From NCBI RefSeq assembly GCF_963675455.1, contig NZ_OY776217.1, positions 1,412,001-1,476,000 of the forward strand: a DNA stretch of 64,000 nucleotides, written 5' to 3'. The notes under the pieces were generated by a model, which saw only the letters and a program-made list of their open reading frames with translations, did no database searches and was not told where the DNA came from. A program made the translations under genes and the position numbers. Positions 26,245 to 35,048 of the stretch are shown here, piece after piece. Numbering within the stretch: the stretch's first letter is position 1; each line of letters starts with the position of its first letter. This DNA comes from Emcibacter sp. Its GTDB lineage: Bacteria; Pseudomonadota; Alphaproteobacteria; Sphingomonadales; Emcibacteraceae.

Positions 26245-27147
26245 ATGAAGACAAAATTCAGAGTACTGATCGTCGGCATATTTTTTTCTTTATGGTGGAA
26301 CGTGAGCGCGGCCCAGCCGGCGCTTGAGGTTCAGACCATGCTCACCAGTGAGGACAGCCTCTATGCCAATATCACCCTGATCAAGGGTGAAAAGAATATG
26401 GTGCTTGTGGATGTGCCTTTTACCCGGTCGGACACGCATCGCCTGATTGCCGACATTTTGGAAACCGGCAAGCATCTTGAAACCGTAATCATTACACATG
26501 ATCATCCGGATCATTTTTTTGGTCTGGACCTGCTTATGGATACCTTCCCCGAGACGAAGGTGGTGGCCCACCCGCAGGTGGTCAGGGATATCTGGCGTTC
26601 AATTCCCATAAAATTCAAACGCTGGAATCCGATGTTGGGTAACCAGGCGCCTCACCATCCTGCCGTCCCGGACGCCGCGGTTGAGCAGGACGGCGCTTAC
26701 GGGGTGGATCTGGAAGGACATCGTGTTGAAATACTGGGCCCGATGCAGGGCGACCATGTCCATGCGACAGCCGTCTGGGTACCGTCGATCAAGGCTCTTG
26801 TCGCCGGTGACCTGATTTATAATGGCATGTTTCTGTGGCTGGGCGAGCATCTGGCACCCCAGCGACTGGCGTGGCGGAAAGTACTGGATGAACTGGAGGC
26901 CCTGAAGCCGGAGATCGTTGTCGCCGGACATAAACAACAGGGCATGCCCGACGATATGTCCTCTATCCGCTTCAGCAAACATTATCTGGATGTTTTCGAG
27001 GAGCTGGTCGCCGTCAGCAAGGACTCAAAGGATCTGGCCGCCAGGTTGCGCAAGGCTTTCCCGGACGCCATTGACGTGGTCAATGATTTCCTGATCACCT
27101 ATTCGACGCAGGTGGCCATGGGCGAAATTCCCCCCTGGGATGAATGA
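26245..27147 (+). CDS. Exported metallo-beta-lactamase-fold hydrolase
   Basis: A 300-residue MBL-fold protein. Its hydrophobic N-terminus (VLIVGIFFSLWWNVSAAQ) looks like a cleavable signal peptide, so it should be periplasmic. The metal motif THDHPDH is at 84-90, with a further GDHVH (about 173), an Asp in AGDLIYNG and a late His in VAGHKQQG. The fold serves lactonases, phosphodiesterases and many other hydrolases; the substrate cannot be named. It precedes the convergent MHYT-LytTR gene by 15 bp. Confidence 0.8.
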   Translation: MKTKFRVLIVGIFFSLWWNVSAAQPALEVQTMLTSEDSLYANITLIKGEKNMVLVDVPFTRSDTHRLIADILETGKHLETVIITHDHPDHFFGLDLLMDTFPETKVVAHPQVVRDIWRSIPIKFKRWNPMLGNQAPHHPAVPDAAVEQDGAYGVDLEGHRVEILGPMQGDHVHATAVWVPSIKALVAGDLIYNGMFLWLGEHLAPQRLAWRKVLDELEALKPEIVVAGHKQQGMPDDMSSIRFSKHYLDVFEELVAVSKDSKDLAARLRKAFPDAIDVVNDFLITYSTQVAMGEIPPWDE

Positions 27148-27162
27148 ACGATTGCGTTCTGG

Positions 27163-28509
27163 CTACAAGGCGTGCTGGTTCCGGGTAATGGCCTGACTGA
27201 CCAGAGGGAAATGCTTGCGGCTGATGGGGATTCTTTTCGCCGCATTCGTTGAAAAAATAACCTCACCGGTTTCACCGTGACGTTTATATCCCACAACCCT
27301 GTCCAGATTGACGAGGTGGCTACGATGTACTTTTATAAAACCATGTTGATCAAGGACATCTTCCAGTGACGACAGGCGTCTGTCACAGAAGTTTTCTTCA
27401 AGGCTGCCCTGCTCGTTCAGATGGCCGATCTGGGTATAATGACCCGAGGCTGAAATATAGAGGATACTCGAGGATTTGATAAACCGGACTTCCCCGTTTC
27501 TTGAAATCTGAATGCTGCTGTCATCCTCAGTCTGGAGTGGGTCGTGGTTCTGCTTGTCTCCGCCTGTTCCTGCCGCAGGCGTGCCGTTGGTGCTGCCGAA
27601 AAGATGGTAAAGATTGGAGGCTGGCTGATCGGGAGTGAGCTCAGTGGAAATATTTAACGGACTGAATTTTGTCTGGGGGGAAACATCCGGGCCGTTAAAG
27701 CTGACTTTTACGCTATCGGTCGATAGCTCCTTGCGCCAGGTGTCTGACAATGAATAGGCGAGTTCAAATCCCAGGCGTTTTTTCCTGCGGTAGGTGCTGT
27801 CCGTGGCATTGGGCAGGGAAAGAAGCAGGAAAGCATCCAAAAGAAGAAAAGTAACCAGGGCGATAATGCCGGCCAGATAGGTGTTGTCGATGGCAGAAGG
27901 TACAATATTGATACTGCTGTCCAGATAATCAAACCGGGTGCCGAACATGGCTACATAATGCATTGCCGAAATGCCGATACCCAGGATAATTGACGCCACA
28001 ATATGATTTCGCCCCTTCATGGCTGACGAGGTCAAGACCCGCAACGCAACCCAGGAAACCCCCACACTGATGGCAAAGGCGCTGATGATGCCGATGTTGC
28101 TGTAGGTCACCCTGCAGACGATCCGCAGGGCATCCATGCCAACATAATGCATGGCGGAAATGCCCAGACCCATGAGGACGGCCCCGACCAGACGGCCATA
28201 ATGGTTGAGGACACCGGACGTGGCCGCATACAGAGCGAGGCCCGTTAAAACAACCGCAACCAGGGAGGACATCAGCGTGGGGAGAAAGGCATAGCTCGCA
28301 GGGATGGGGAGCTGAATGGCCAGCAAACCGATGAAATGCATCGACCAGATCCCGACGCCAAGCGCAAGTGACCCGCAGGCAACCCTGGTCTTGTAGGAAA
28401 TATGCCGGGTGGCCCGGGCTTTCGCCAGAATGATGATTGCCGTATAGGTGCCGAGCATTGCGGCACAGACGGACAAGACCACCAACAGAAAGTCATAATG
28501 AACAATCAT
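27163..28509 (-). CDS. MHYT-domain membrane sensor with LytTR DNA-binding domain (CoxC/CoxH type)
   Basis: A 448-residue one-component sensor-regulator. Residues 1-245 form a seven-helix MHYT domain with the repeated signatures WSMHFIG, SAMHYVGM and SAMHYVAM, whose Met and His residues are proposed to bind a metal such as copper and to sense CO, NO or O2. After a low-complexity linker (about 250-340), residues 345-445 form a LytTR DNA-binding domain (ILYISASGHYTQI, FIKVHRSHLVNLDRV). CoxC and CoxH of Oligotropha carboxidovorans have this architecture and lie in the cox cluster. Here it is divergent from coxM, so control of the cox genes is likely. The transcript direction differs from the Oligotropha arrangement. 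Confidence 0.85.
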   Translation of the reverse strand: MIVHYDFLLVVLSVCAAMLGTYTAIIILAKARATRHISYKTRVACGSLALGVGIWSMHFIGLLAIQLPIPASYAFLPTLMSSLVAVVLTGLALYAATSGVLNHYGRLVGAVLMGLGISAMHYVGMDALRIVCRVTYSNIGIISAFAISVGVSWVALRVLTSSAMKGRNHIVASIILGIGISAMHYVAMFGTRFDYLDSSINIVPSAIDNTYLAGIIALVTFLLLDAFLLLSLPNATDSTYRRKKRLGFELAYSLSDTWRKELSTDSVKVSFNGPDVSPQTKFSPLNISTELTPDQPASNLYHLFGSTNGTPAAGTGGDKQNHDPLQTEDDSSIQISRNGEVRFIKSSSILYISASGHYTQIGHLNEQGSLEENFCDRRLSSLEDVLDQHGFIKVHRSHLVNLDRVVGYKRHGETGEVIFSTNAAKRIPISRKHFPLVSQAITRNQHAL

Positions 28510-29081
28510 TACGAAACATTATCCCAAGTAGCTTATGTATCTTCATTGAGGAAAAGATACATGAAGAAATTAAATTCGAGCCACTGGTGCACTATTCGCC
28601 AGCCAGTGGCGGCCTCCATTTTTTTATGCTTAAATCCCCCGGCACTACGGCCACTGGATTCCCGACAAAACGGGACAGCTTATCTCCTCGACCTTAAAAA
28701 ATAATCCCAAACAGGGACTGGATCAATCACTTTCGTAAAATCATGATCTCAGGGCCCGGTGGTAAAAACAGGTCCCCCGTTTTCTTGAGGGGCAATTGTC
28801 AGGAAGCGCCGGGGTGAGCAGAAGCCTGAATGAGTGCCGGGAGACTCGGCTTTTCCCGGATGTGGGAAGACGTCATTCGTAACTCGTTTTTCAGGCTGAA
28901 ATATCGCCATTGGTGAAAGAAGCACGTACTTCACGCACGTACAGGATGAAAATATTGCATGGTTTTTATCCTTGCTGTTAGCCTTCCTTCAATAGGGAAA
29001 AGGGAGGCGATACAAGTATTCTTGTTAGTCATGTTTTCCGTGAAAAAAACTTCAAACAATTTCCAATGAAAGGCCAAGAAT
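28510..29081. promoter_or_regulatory. 572 bp non-coding region upstream of coxM
   Basis: No gene is convincing here. The region separates the divergent sensor gene from coxM and must hold the cox promoter. A short exact direct repeat, gcacgtac, is at 28922-28929 and 28935-28942 (13 bp start to start). LytTR proteins bind pairs of short direct repeats, so this is one place to look. The coxM start has no strong Shine-Dalgarno. Confidence 0.4.
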
Positions 29082-29984
29082 ATGATTCCTGGGAGTTTTG
29101 AATATTTATGCCCGACATCCAAGGGTGACGCCCTGAAGATGTTGGCAGAAGGAGGGGAGAATACCCGTGCCCTGGCTGGAGGTCACAGTCTCATCCCAAT
29201 GATGAAACTCAGAATGGCGTCCCCTGAGAAGCTTGTCGATCTGGGAAAAATTGACGAACTCAGGGGCATCAGGGTTGAGAAAAAACACATCATTATCGGG
29301 GCAATGACGACCCAGCATGAAATGATTAATGATGAAACGCTTCACAGTGCCTGCCCGATTATACGGGAAGCCGCACTTTTGATCGCGGATCCCCAGGTGC
29401 GTTATTGCGGCACCCTCGGCGGCAACATCGGCAACGGAGATCCCGGCAATGACATGCCGGGTCTGATGCAGTGCCTGGACGCAACATATGTCCTGGAAAG
29501 TGTTGACGGATCCCGCGAGGTGGCAGCCAGGGATTTCTATCAGGGGGCATATTTTACGGCCCTGAATACTGGTGAAATTGTCACCCAGGTCAAAATTCCC
29601 AGACCGGCAGAAAACCATGGTTTTGCCTATACCAAACTGAAAAGAAAAGTGGGCGATTATGCCACTGCGGCGGCCGCGGTCATTCTTGAAATGTCCAAAG
29701 GCAAGGTTAAGGCCGCATCGATTGCGCTCACCAATGTGGCTGATACGCCGCTCTATGCGGAAGACGCCGTCAACCTGATTGTCGGAACAACGCTTGAAGA
29801 TGGCGACATTGACAAGGCGGTTAGCGCAGCTGAAGCAATTACAAGCCCCGTCTCTGATGGCCGGGGAACGGCAGAATACAGAACGAAAATGGCAGGTGTC
29901 ATGGTTCGCAGGGCACTTGAACTTGCCAGGAACCGTGCCGGAGAATCTAAAAGTGGAGGAGTAATGGGATGGCTAAAAGGGTAG
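29082..29984 (+). CDS. coxM: CO dehydrogenase medium (FAD) subunit CoxM
   Basis: A 300-residue flavoprotein subunit of the (LMS)2 aerobic CO dehydrogenase. The two FAD-binding motifs of the family are present: AGGHSL at 32-37 and TLGGN at 111-115 followed by IGNGDPGNDMP. A C-terminal CO_deh_flav_C domain follows (about 180-290). It passes electrons from the Fe-S subunit to quinone or another acceptor. It is the first gene of the cox unit, in the order medium-small-large as in Oligotropha, and overlaps coxS by 16 bp. Confidence 0.95.
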   Translation: MIPGSFEYLCPTSKGDALKMLAEGGENTRALAGGHSLIPMMKLRMASPEKLVDLGKIDELRGIRVEKKHIIIGAMTTQHEMINDETLHSACPIIREAALLIADPQVRYCGTLGGNIGNGDPGNDMPGLMQCLDATYVLESVDGSREVAARDFYQGAYFTALNTGEIVTQVKIPRPAENHGFAYTKLKRKVGDYATAAAAVILEMSKGKVKAASIALTNVADTPLYAEDAVNLIVGTTLEDGDIDKAVSAAEAITSPVSDGRGTAEYRTKMAGVMVRRALELARNRAGESKSGGVMGWLKG

Positions 29985-30460
29985 TCAATTTAACCGTCAA
30001 CGGTGAACAGCAGGAAATGCTTGTTGAAGACCGTGAACTGTTAATTCATACGCTGCGGGAGCAGATGCTGCTCACCGGGGCGCACATCGGCTGCGATACG
30101 ACGCATTGCGGTGCCTGTACTGTTGATGTTGACGGCCGGTCGGTGAAAAGCTGCACCATGTTTACGGTGCAGGCCGACGGGGCCGATATCACCACTGTTG
30201 AGGGCATGGCCAGTCCGGACGGCACACTGCATGTTTTGCAGGAAGCTTTCCGGCAGGAGCATGGGCTGCAATGCGGCTTCTGCACGCCCGGCATGATCAT
30301 GCGGGCCCATCGCCTCCTACAGGAAAATCCAAACCCCACCGAAGAGGAAATCCGCTGGGGGATTTCAGGCAATTTATGTCGTTGCACCGGTTACCAGAAT
30401 ATTGTGAAGGCTATCCAGCATGCGGTTGACAAAATCAACGAGAGGGAGGCGGCAGAATGA
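29969..30460 (+). CDS. coxS: CO dehydrogenase small (2Fe-2S) subunit CoxS
   Basis: A 163-residue iron-sulfur subunit. The plant-ferredoxin-type cluster is held by Cys42, 47, 50 and 62 (GCDTTHCGAC, SC) and the alpha-helical cluster by Cys102, 105, 137 and 139 (CGFC, CRC). These positions agree with those known for Oligotropha CoxS. It overlaps coxM by 16 bp and coxL by 4 bp. It relays electrons from the Mo site of CoxL to the FAD of CoxM. Confidence 0.96.
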   Translation: MAKRVVNLTVNGEQQEMLVEDRELLIHTLREQMLLTGAHIGCDTTHCGACTVDVDGRSVKSCTMFTVQADGADITTVEGMASPDGTLHVLQEAFRQEHGLQCGFCTPGMIMRAHRLLQENPNPTEEEIRWGISGNLCRCTGYQNIVKAIQHAVDKINEREAAE

Positions 30461-32874
30461 CTGATCAAGCCACTGTTTCCGCGAAGGAAAGAGAAGACAA
30501 GCTCGAAGGTATCGGGTGCAAGAGGAAAAGAACCGAGGATATTCGTTTCACCCAGGGACGGGGGAATTATGTCGATGATGTGAAACTTCCCGGTATGCTG
30601 TTCGGTGATTTTTACCGCAGCCCCTATGCCCATGCCCGCATTAAAAATATCAACAAGGAATCTGCCCTGAAAGTGGACGGGGTCCTGGCTGTTATCACGG
30701 CCGAGGATCTGATCCCGCTCAATCTCCATTATATGCCGACACTGGCCGGGGATGTTCAGGCTGTTCTGGCCCATGAAAAGGTCCTGTTCCAGAATCAGGA
30801 AGTCGCCTTTATTGTCGCCAAAGATCGTTATGCAGCCGCCGACGGGGTCGAAGCCCTGGAAGTGGAATATGAAGAGTTGCAGCCGCTGGTGGATCCTTAC
30901 AAGTCCATGGATGATGATGCCCCGCTGCTTCGCGAGGACATCAAGGACAAGAAAGAAGGCGCCCACGGTCCGCGGATACATCACAATCATATCTTTACCT
31001 GGACGGCCGGTGACGAACAGGCCACAGAAGAGGCCTTTGCCAAGGCTGATGTTGTGGTCAAGGAATATCTGGCGCATCCGCGCGTGCATCCCTGTCCGCT
31101 GGAAACCTGCTGTTCCGTGGCAAATATGGACAAGATTACCGGCCAGTTGACGCTGTGGGGAACATTTCAGGCTCCCCATGTGGTGCGCACAGTGGCCTCT
31201 CTGATTTCCAATATTCCGGAACACAAGATCCGGGTGATTGCGCCCGATATCGGCGGCGGCTTCGGCAACAAGGTCGGGGTATATCCCGGTTATGTATTGT
31301 CCATTGTGGCCACTATCGTCACCGGCAAGCCGGTGAAATGGGTCGAGGACCGGATTGAAAACCTGACCACGACGGCGTTTGCCCGGGATTATCATATCAC
31401 CGCCGAACTGGCCGCCACCAAGGACGGTAAAATCCTTGGCCTCAGGTCCCATGTTCTTGCCGATCATGGCGCCTTTGACGCCTGTGCCGATCCGACCAAA
31501 TATCCGGCCGGTCTCTATCATATCTGTACGGGATCCTATGATATCCCGACAGCATTTGTGAAGGTGGACGGGGTCTATACCAACAAGGCGCCGGGCGGGG
31601 TGTCCTATCGCTGCTCCTTCCGGGTGACCGAGGCGGCCTATACCATCGAGCGGATTATCGAGGTCCTGGCCCAGAAACTCGATATGGATGCAGCCGATCT
31701 GAGGAAGAAAAACTTCATCCAGCCGGATCAGTTCCCCTATAACTCGGCTCTTGGCTGGGAATATGACAGCGGGGATTATCCAACGGCGATGGCAAAAGCC
31801 ATGGAAGCTGTTGAATATGAAAAGCTGCGCAAGGAGCAGGCCCGGCAGTTGGAGGACTTCAAGTCCGGAAAAACCCGCAGCCTCATGGGGATCGGTATTT
31901 CCTTCTTCACCGAGATCGTCGGGGCCGGACCTTCCAAGAACTGTGATATTCTCGGCATCGGCATGTTCGACAGCTGTGAGATCAGGGTGCATCCGACCGG
32001 TGCGGCCATTGCCCGGCTCGGCACCAAATCACAGGGGCAGGGGCATGAAACAACCTATGCCCAGATCCTGGCGACCGAAACCGGTATTCCGTCCGATATG
32101 ATCACCATTGAGGAAGGCGACACCGATACGGCGCCATACGGTCTTGGCACCTATGGCTCACGTTCCACACCGGTGGCAGGCGCTGCCTGTGCCCGGGCCG
32201 GTCGCAAGATCAAGCAGAAGGCGCAGCTCATTGCCTCGCATCTGCTGGAAGTGCATCACAATGACCTTGAATGGGATGTGGATGGTTTTCAGGTCAAAGG
32301 AAATCCTGAAAAACGCAAGTCCATGAAAGAACTTGCCTGGGCGGCCTACAACAATGTGCCCCCCGGCATGGAAATGGGGCTTGAAGCGGTGGATTATTAT
32401 GATCCGCCAAACTTCACCTTTCCTTATGGCGCCTATTTCTGCGTGGTGAATATCGATGTGGATACCGGCGAGACAACGATCAAACGGTTCTATGCTCTGG
32501 ATGACTGCGGCACCCGCATTAATCCGATGATCATTGAAGGCCAGGTTCATGGCGGCCTGACCGAAGCCTTCGCCGTGGCGATGGGGCAGCTCATTCATTA
32601 TGATGAATATGGCAATGTCCAGGGCGGCAGCCTGATGGACTTCTTCCTGCCGACAGCGGTCGAGACGCCTCATTGGGAAACGGATTATACGGAAGTTCCG
32701 AGTCCGCATCATCCGATCGGCGCGAAAGGGGTTGGCGAAAGCCCCCATGTTGGCGGGGTCCCGGCCTTCTCCAATGCGGTGAATGATGCCTTCAGGAAGC
32801 TGGGCGGAGTGCACACCCATATGCCGCATACGGCTGCAAATGTGTGGTCATATGCCAAGAGTCTGGGACTGTAG
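30457..32874 (+). CDS. coxL: CO dehydrogenase large (molybdopterin) subunit CoxL, form I
   Basis: An 805-residue Mo/Cu catalytic subunit that oxidises CO with water to CO2. The form I active-site loop reads SYRCSFR with the Cu-binding Cys at 386 (388 in Oligotropha); the first residue is Ser, where AYxCSFR is the usual signature. Form II enzymes have AYRGAGR instead, so this is form I. Other expected elements are Gln238 (GTFQAPH), the glycine-rich GGGFGNKVG, QGQGHETTYAQ and Glu761 (GVGESP), the Mo-site base. The length fits (about 809). It starts 4 bp inside coxS. This is strong evidence for a functional CO dehydrogenase. Confidence 0.95.
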   Translation: MTDQATVSAKEREDKLEGIGCKRKRTEDIRFTQGRGNYVDDVKLPGMLFGDFYRSPYAHARIKNINKESALKVDGVLAVITAEDLIPLNLHYMPTLAGDVQAVLAHEKVLFQNQEVAFIVAKDRYAAADGVEALEVEYEELQPLVDPYKSMDDDAPLLREDIKDKKEGAHGPRIHHNHIFTWTAGDEQATEEAFAKADVVVKEYLAHPRVHPCPLETCCSVANMDKITGQLTLWGTFQAPHVVRTVASLISNIPEHKIRVIAPDIGGGFGNKVGVYPGYVLSIVATIVTGKPVKWVEDRIENLTTTAFARDYHITAELAATKDGKILGLRSHVLADHGAFDACADPTKYPAGLYHICTGSYDIPTAFVKVDGVYTNKAPGGVSYRCSFRVTEAAYTIERIIEVLAQKLDMDAADLRKKNFIQPDQFPYNSALGWEYDSGDYPTAMAKAMEAVEYEKLRKEQARQLEDFKSGKTRSLMGIGISFFTEIVGAGPSKNCDILGIGMFDSCEIRVHPTGAAIARLGTKSQGQGHETTYAQILATETGIPSDMITIEEGDTDTAPYGLGTYGSRSTPVAGAACARAGRKIKQKAQLIASHLLEVHHNDLEWDVDGFQVKGNPEKRKSMKELAWAAYNNVPPGMEMGLEAVDYYDPPNFTFPYGAYFCVVNIDVDTGETTIKRFYALDDCGTRINPMIIEGQVHGGLTEAFAVAMGQLIHYDEYGNVQGGSLMDFFLPTAVETPHWETDYTEVPSPHHPIGAKGVGESPHVGGVPAFSNAVNDAFRKLGGVHTHMPHTAANVWSYAKSLGL

Positions 32875-32910
32875 AGACCTTTGATCCCTGATTGACATAA
32901 AAACTTCGGG

Positions 32911-32948
32911 GAAGGGCAAATGAAACTGAATTTGCCCTTCCTTTCTTT
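32911..32948 (+). terminator. Intrinsic terminator between coxL and coxD
   Basis: An 11 bp perfect stem, gaagggcaaat / atttgcccttc, with an 8-base loop and a T-rich tail (ctttcttt). It lies 36 bp after coxL and should cut expression of the maturation genes relative to the structural ones. Confidence 0.8.
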
Positions 32949-32976
32949 GACTTCAATGGTTCCGAAAGTGTAATTG

Positions 32977-33849
32977 ATGAGTGACTTGCGGCAATATCGG
33001 CAGTATCTGGAACAGGGCTCCTATGTGGGAGATGATGTTCTTGCGACCGCGCTTTACATGGCTGAAAAACTGTCCCGTCCGCTTCTTCTGGAAGGGGAAG
33101 CCGGGGTCGGCAAGACATTCGTCGCCAGTGCTCTTGCCCAAGCCATGGACCGGAAACTCATCCGCCTGCAGTGTTATGAAGGCCTTGATGCCACCCAGGC
33201 CATTTATGAATGGAATTACCAGCGGCAGATCCTGACCATTGCCCAGAAGGCAAACGACCAGGCGCCCGTTTCCGATCAGGAACTGTTTTCCGAGGAATTT
33301 CTCCTGAAGCGGCCGCTTTTGCAGGCTATCACGCAGGATGAACCGCCGATCCTGCTGATTGACGAGATTGACCGGGCCGATGAGGAATTTGAAGCCTTCC
33401 TGCTGGAACTTCTGGCGGAGTTCCAGATTTCCATCCCCGAATATGGCGTCGTAAAGGCAAAGTCCATTCCTCTGGTCATCCTGACGTCCAATGGCACCCG
33501 GGAACTGTCCGATGCCCTGAGGCGGCGCTGTCTGTATCACTATATCGATTATCCCGATGCGGCGACGGAACTGCGAATTGTCCAGAAACGCGTACCGGAT
33601 TGTCCCCCGGGGCTGGCCAGCCAGATTGTAAGGTTTATCCAGAACCTGAGGCGGGAAGACCTGAAAAAGATTCCCGGCATTGCCGAGACCCTGGACTGGA
33701 CGGCGGCCCTTGTCGGGCTGGATGTCTCCGACCTGGGAGACGATGTGGAGCTGGTTCACAATACCCTGTTGTGTGTGTTGAAAACCCGCGAGGATATCGA
33801 AGCCATGCCGGTTGAAATTGTCTCCAAACTGATTGCGAAATCGGCATGA
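32977..33849 (+). CDS. coxD: MoxR-type AAA+ ATPase CoxD
   Basis: A 290-residue AAA+ chaperone-like ATPase. The ATG at 32977 is preferred over the adjacent TTG. Walker A is GEAGVGKT (40-47) and Walker B LLIDEIDRADEEF (about 127), with the MoxR-type sensor segment LTSNGTREL. In Oligotropha, CoxD is needed to insert sulfur and copper into the [CuSMoO2] site of CoxL. It acts with the VWA protein CoxE, whose start overlaps by 4 bp. Confidence 0.93.
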   Translation: MSDLRQYRQYLEQGSYVGDDVLATALYMAEKLSRPLLLEGEAGVGKTFVASALAQAMDRKLIRLQCYEGLDATQAIYEWNYQRQILTIAQKANDQAPVSDQELFSEEFLLKRPLLQAITQDEPPILLIDEIDRADEEFEAFLLELLAEFQISIPEYGVVKAKSIPLVILTSNGTRELSDALRRRCLYHYIDYPDAATELRIVQKRVPDCPPGLASQIVRFIQNLRREDLKKIPGIAETLDWTAALVGLDVSDLGDDVELVHNTLLCVLKTREDIEAMPVEIVSKLIAKSA

Positions 33850-35048
33850 CAGAAGTGACTGAACAATATGTTCCCGGTTTTGAGGCGCGTCTGGTGCAGT
33901 TTGCCAGACTGCTTCGGGATAATGGCTACAGTGTCAGCCAGAGGGACGTCGGCGATCTGTGCTCGGTGATGTCCCTGGAGGATACCCTCAGAGAACGCAG
34001 GTTCCGTCAGACCCTTCAGGTGATGTTCTGTTCAAGTCCGTCGGAAATTTCCCGGTTTGACGAGATTTTCAACGCCTACTGGAACCAGCAGGTTGGCCGG
34101 AAACGCACCCTTATGCGACAGAAAACAGCTTCTCAACAGGTGGCGGCTTCGCGGGAGCGGGAGGAAGGTCCGGGTCAGCAGGGTAGCGGTCTGGCGCACT
34201 ATTTTGAATGGCGGCGTCAACAGGAAGAAGATGCTGAAGAAACTGCGGCGGAAAAGGATCCGGGGCAAAGCCGTCAGGCCGGCCAGTCCGGTATCAGTAC
34301 GAGTTCCCGGGCCGACCTGGGTAAAATCAGTGATCCCGAAGAGTTTGACAAGCTGATGGCGCTTGCCGAACGTCTGGCCCGACAGATGCGCTACAGGATT
34401 GCGCGCCGCTACCGGAAATATAACAAGGGCACTGTGCTTGATCTGCGGCGTACCCTTCGTCATATGGTCCAGACCGGCGGGTTGCCGGTCAAGTTACGGA
34501 AGAAATTCAAGAAACGCCCGCCCGTTTCCTTGCTGACTTTTGTGGATGTGTCCGGATCAATGGATTCCTATTCCCTGTTTTTTGCCAGGTTTGTCCATGC
34601 CCTGACCGGTGGATTTGTCAAATCCGAGGCGTTTCTTTTTCACACGCGTCTGGTCCATATCACCCAGACCCTGAAGGAAGCCAATCCAATTAAAATGATG
34701 GAAAAGCTTGCCCTGATCAGCCAGGGATGGTCCGGCGGGACAAGAATCGGCGATGCCCTGGCCACCTTCAATAAAAATTATGCCCGCAAATATACCGGCA
34801 AACGCACCGTCGCCATTATCATGAGTGACGGTTATGACACGGGGGCACCTGAAAAACTGGAGGCCGAGTTGAAAAAGCTCAAGTCCAGATGCTTCCGGAT
34901 CATCTGGCTTAATCCCATGCTGGGCCGGGAGGCTTACGAACCTTCCACCAACGCCATGCAAAAGGCGCTGGGGCAGATTGATGTTTTTGCCCCGGCCCAT
35001 AATCTGCGGTCCCTGCTTCTATTGGAGAAGTATCTTGCAAACGCGTGA
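33846..35048 (+). CDS. coxE: VWA-domain protein CoxE
   Basis: A 400-residue partner of the MoxR ATPase. The C-terminal von Willebrand A domain has a complete MIDAS start, Asp234-x-Ser236-x-Ser238 (FVDVSGSMDSYS), and the conserved Asp in IIMSDGYDTG. A charged, low-complexity segment (about 85-165) links it to the N-terminal helical part. MoxR-VWA pairs assemble metal centres; here the target would be the Mo/Cu site of CoxL. ATGA overlap with coxD. Confidence 0.93.
   Translation: MTEVTEQYVPGFEARLVQFARLLRDNGYSVSQRDVGDLCSVMSLEDTLRERRFRQTLQVMFCSSPSEISRFDEIFNAYWNQQVGRKRTLMRQKTASQQVAASREREEGPGQQGSGLAHYFEWRRQQEEDAEETAAEKDPGQSRQAGQSGISTSSRADLGKISDPEEFDKLMALAERLARQMRYRIARRYRKYNKGTVLDLRRTLRHMVQTGGLPVKLRKKFKKRPPVSLLTFVDVSGSMDSYSLFFARFVHALTGGFVKSEAFLFHTRLVHITQTLKEANPIKMMEKLALISQGWSGGTRIGDALATFNKNYARKYTGKRTVAIIMSDGYDTGAPEKLEAELKKLKSRCFRIIWLNPMLGREAYEPSTNAMQKALGQIDVFAPAHNLRSLLLLEKYLANA

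Noticed and set aside
28749..28934. Possible 61-residue minus-strand gene upstream of coxM
   Set aside because: No ribosome site, no hydrophobic or domain pattern; treated as non-coding promoter DNA.
30391..31992. A 533-codon open frame on the minus strand opposite coxL
   Set aside because: Antisense shadow of a strongly conserved gene; no ribosome site, no family resemblance.
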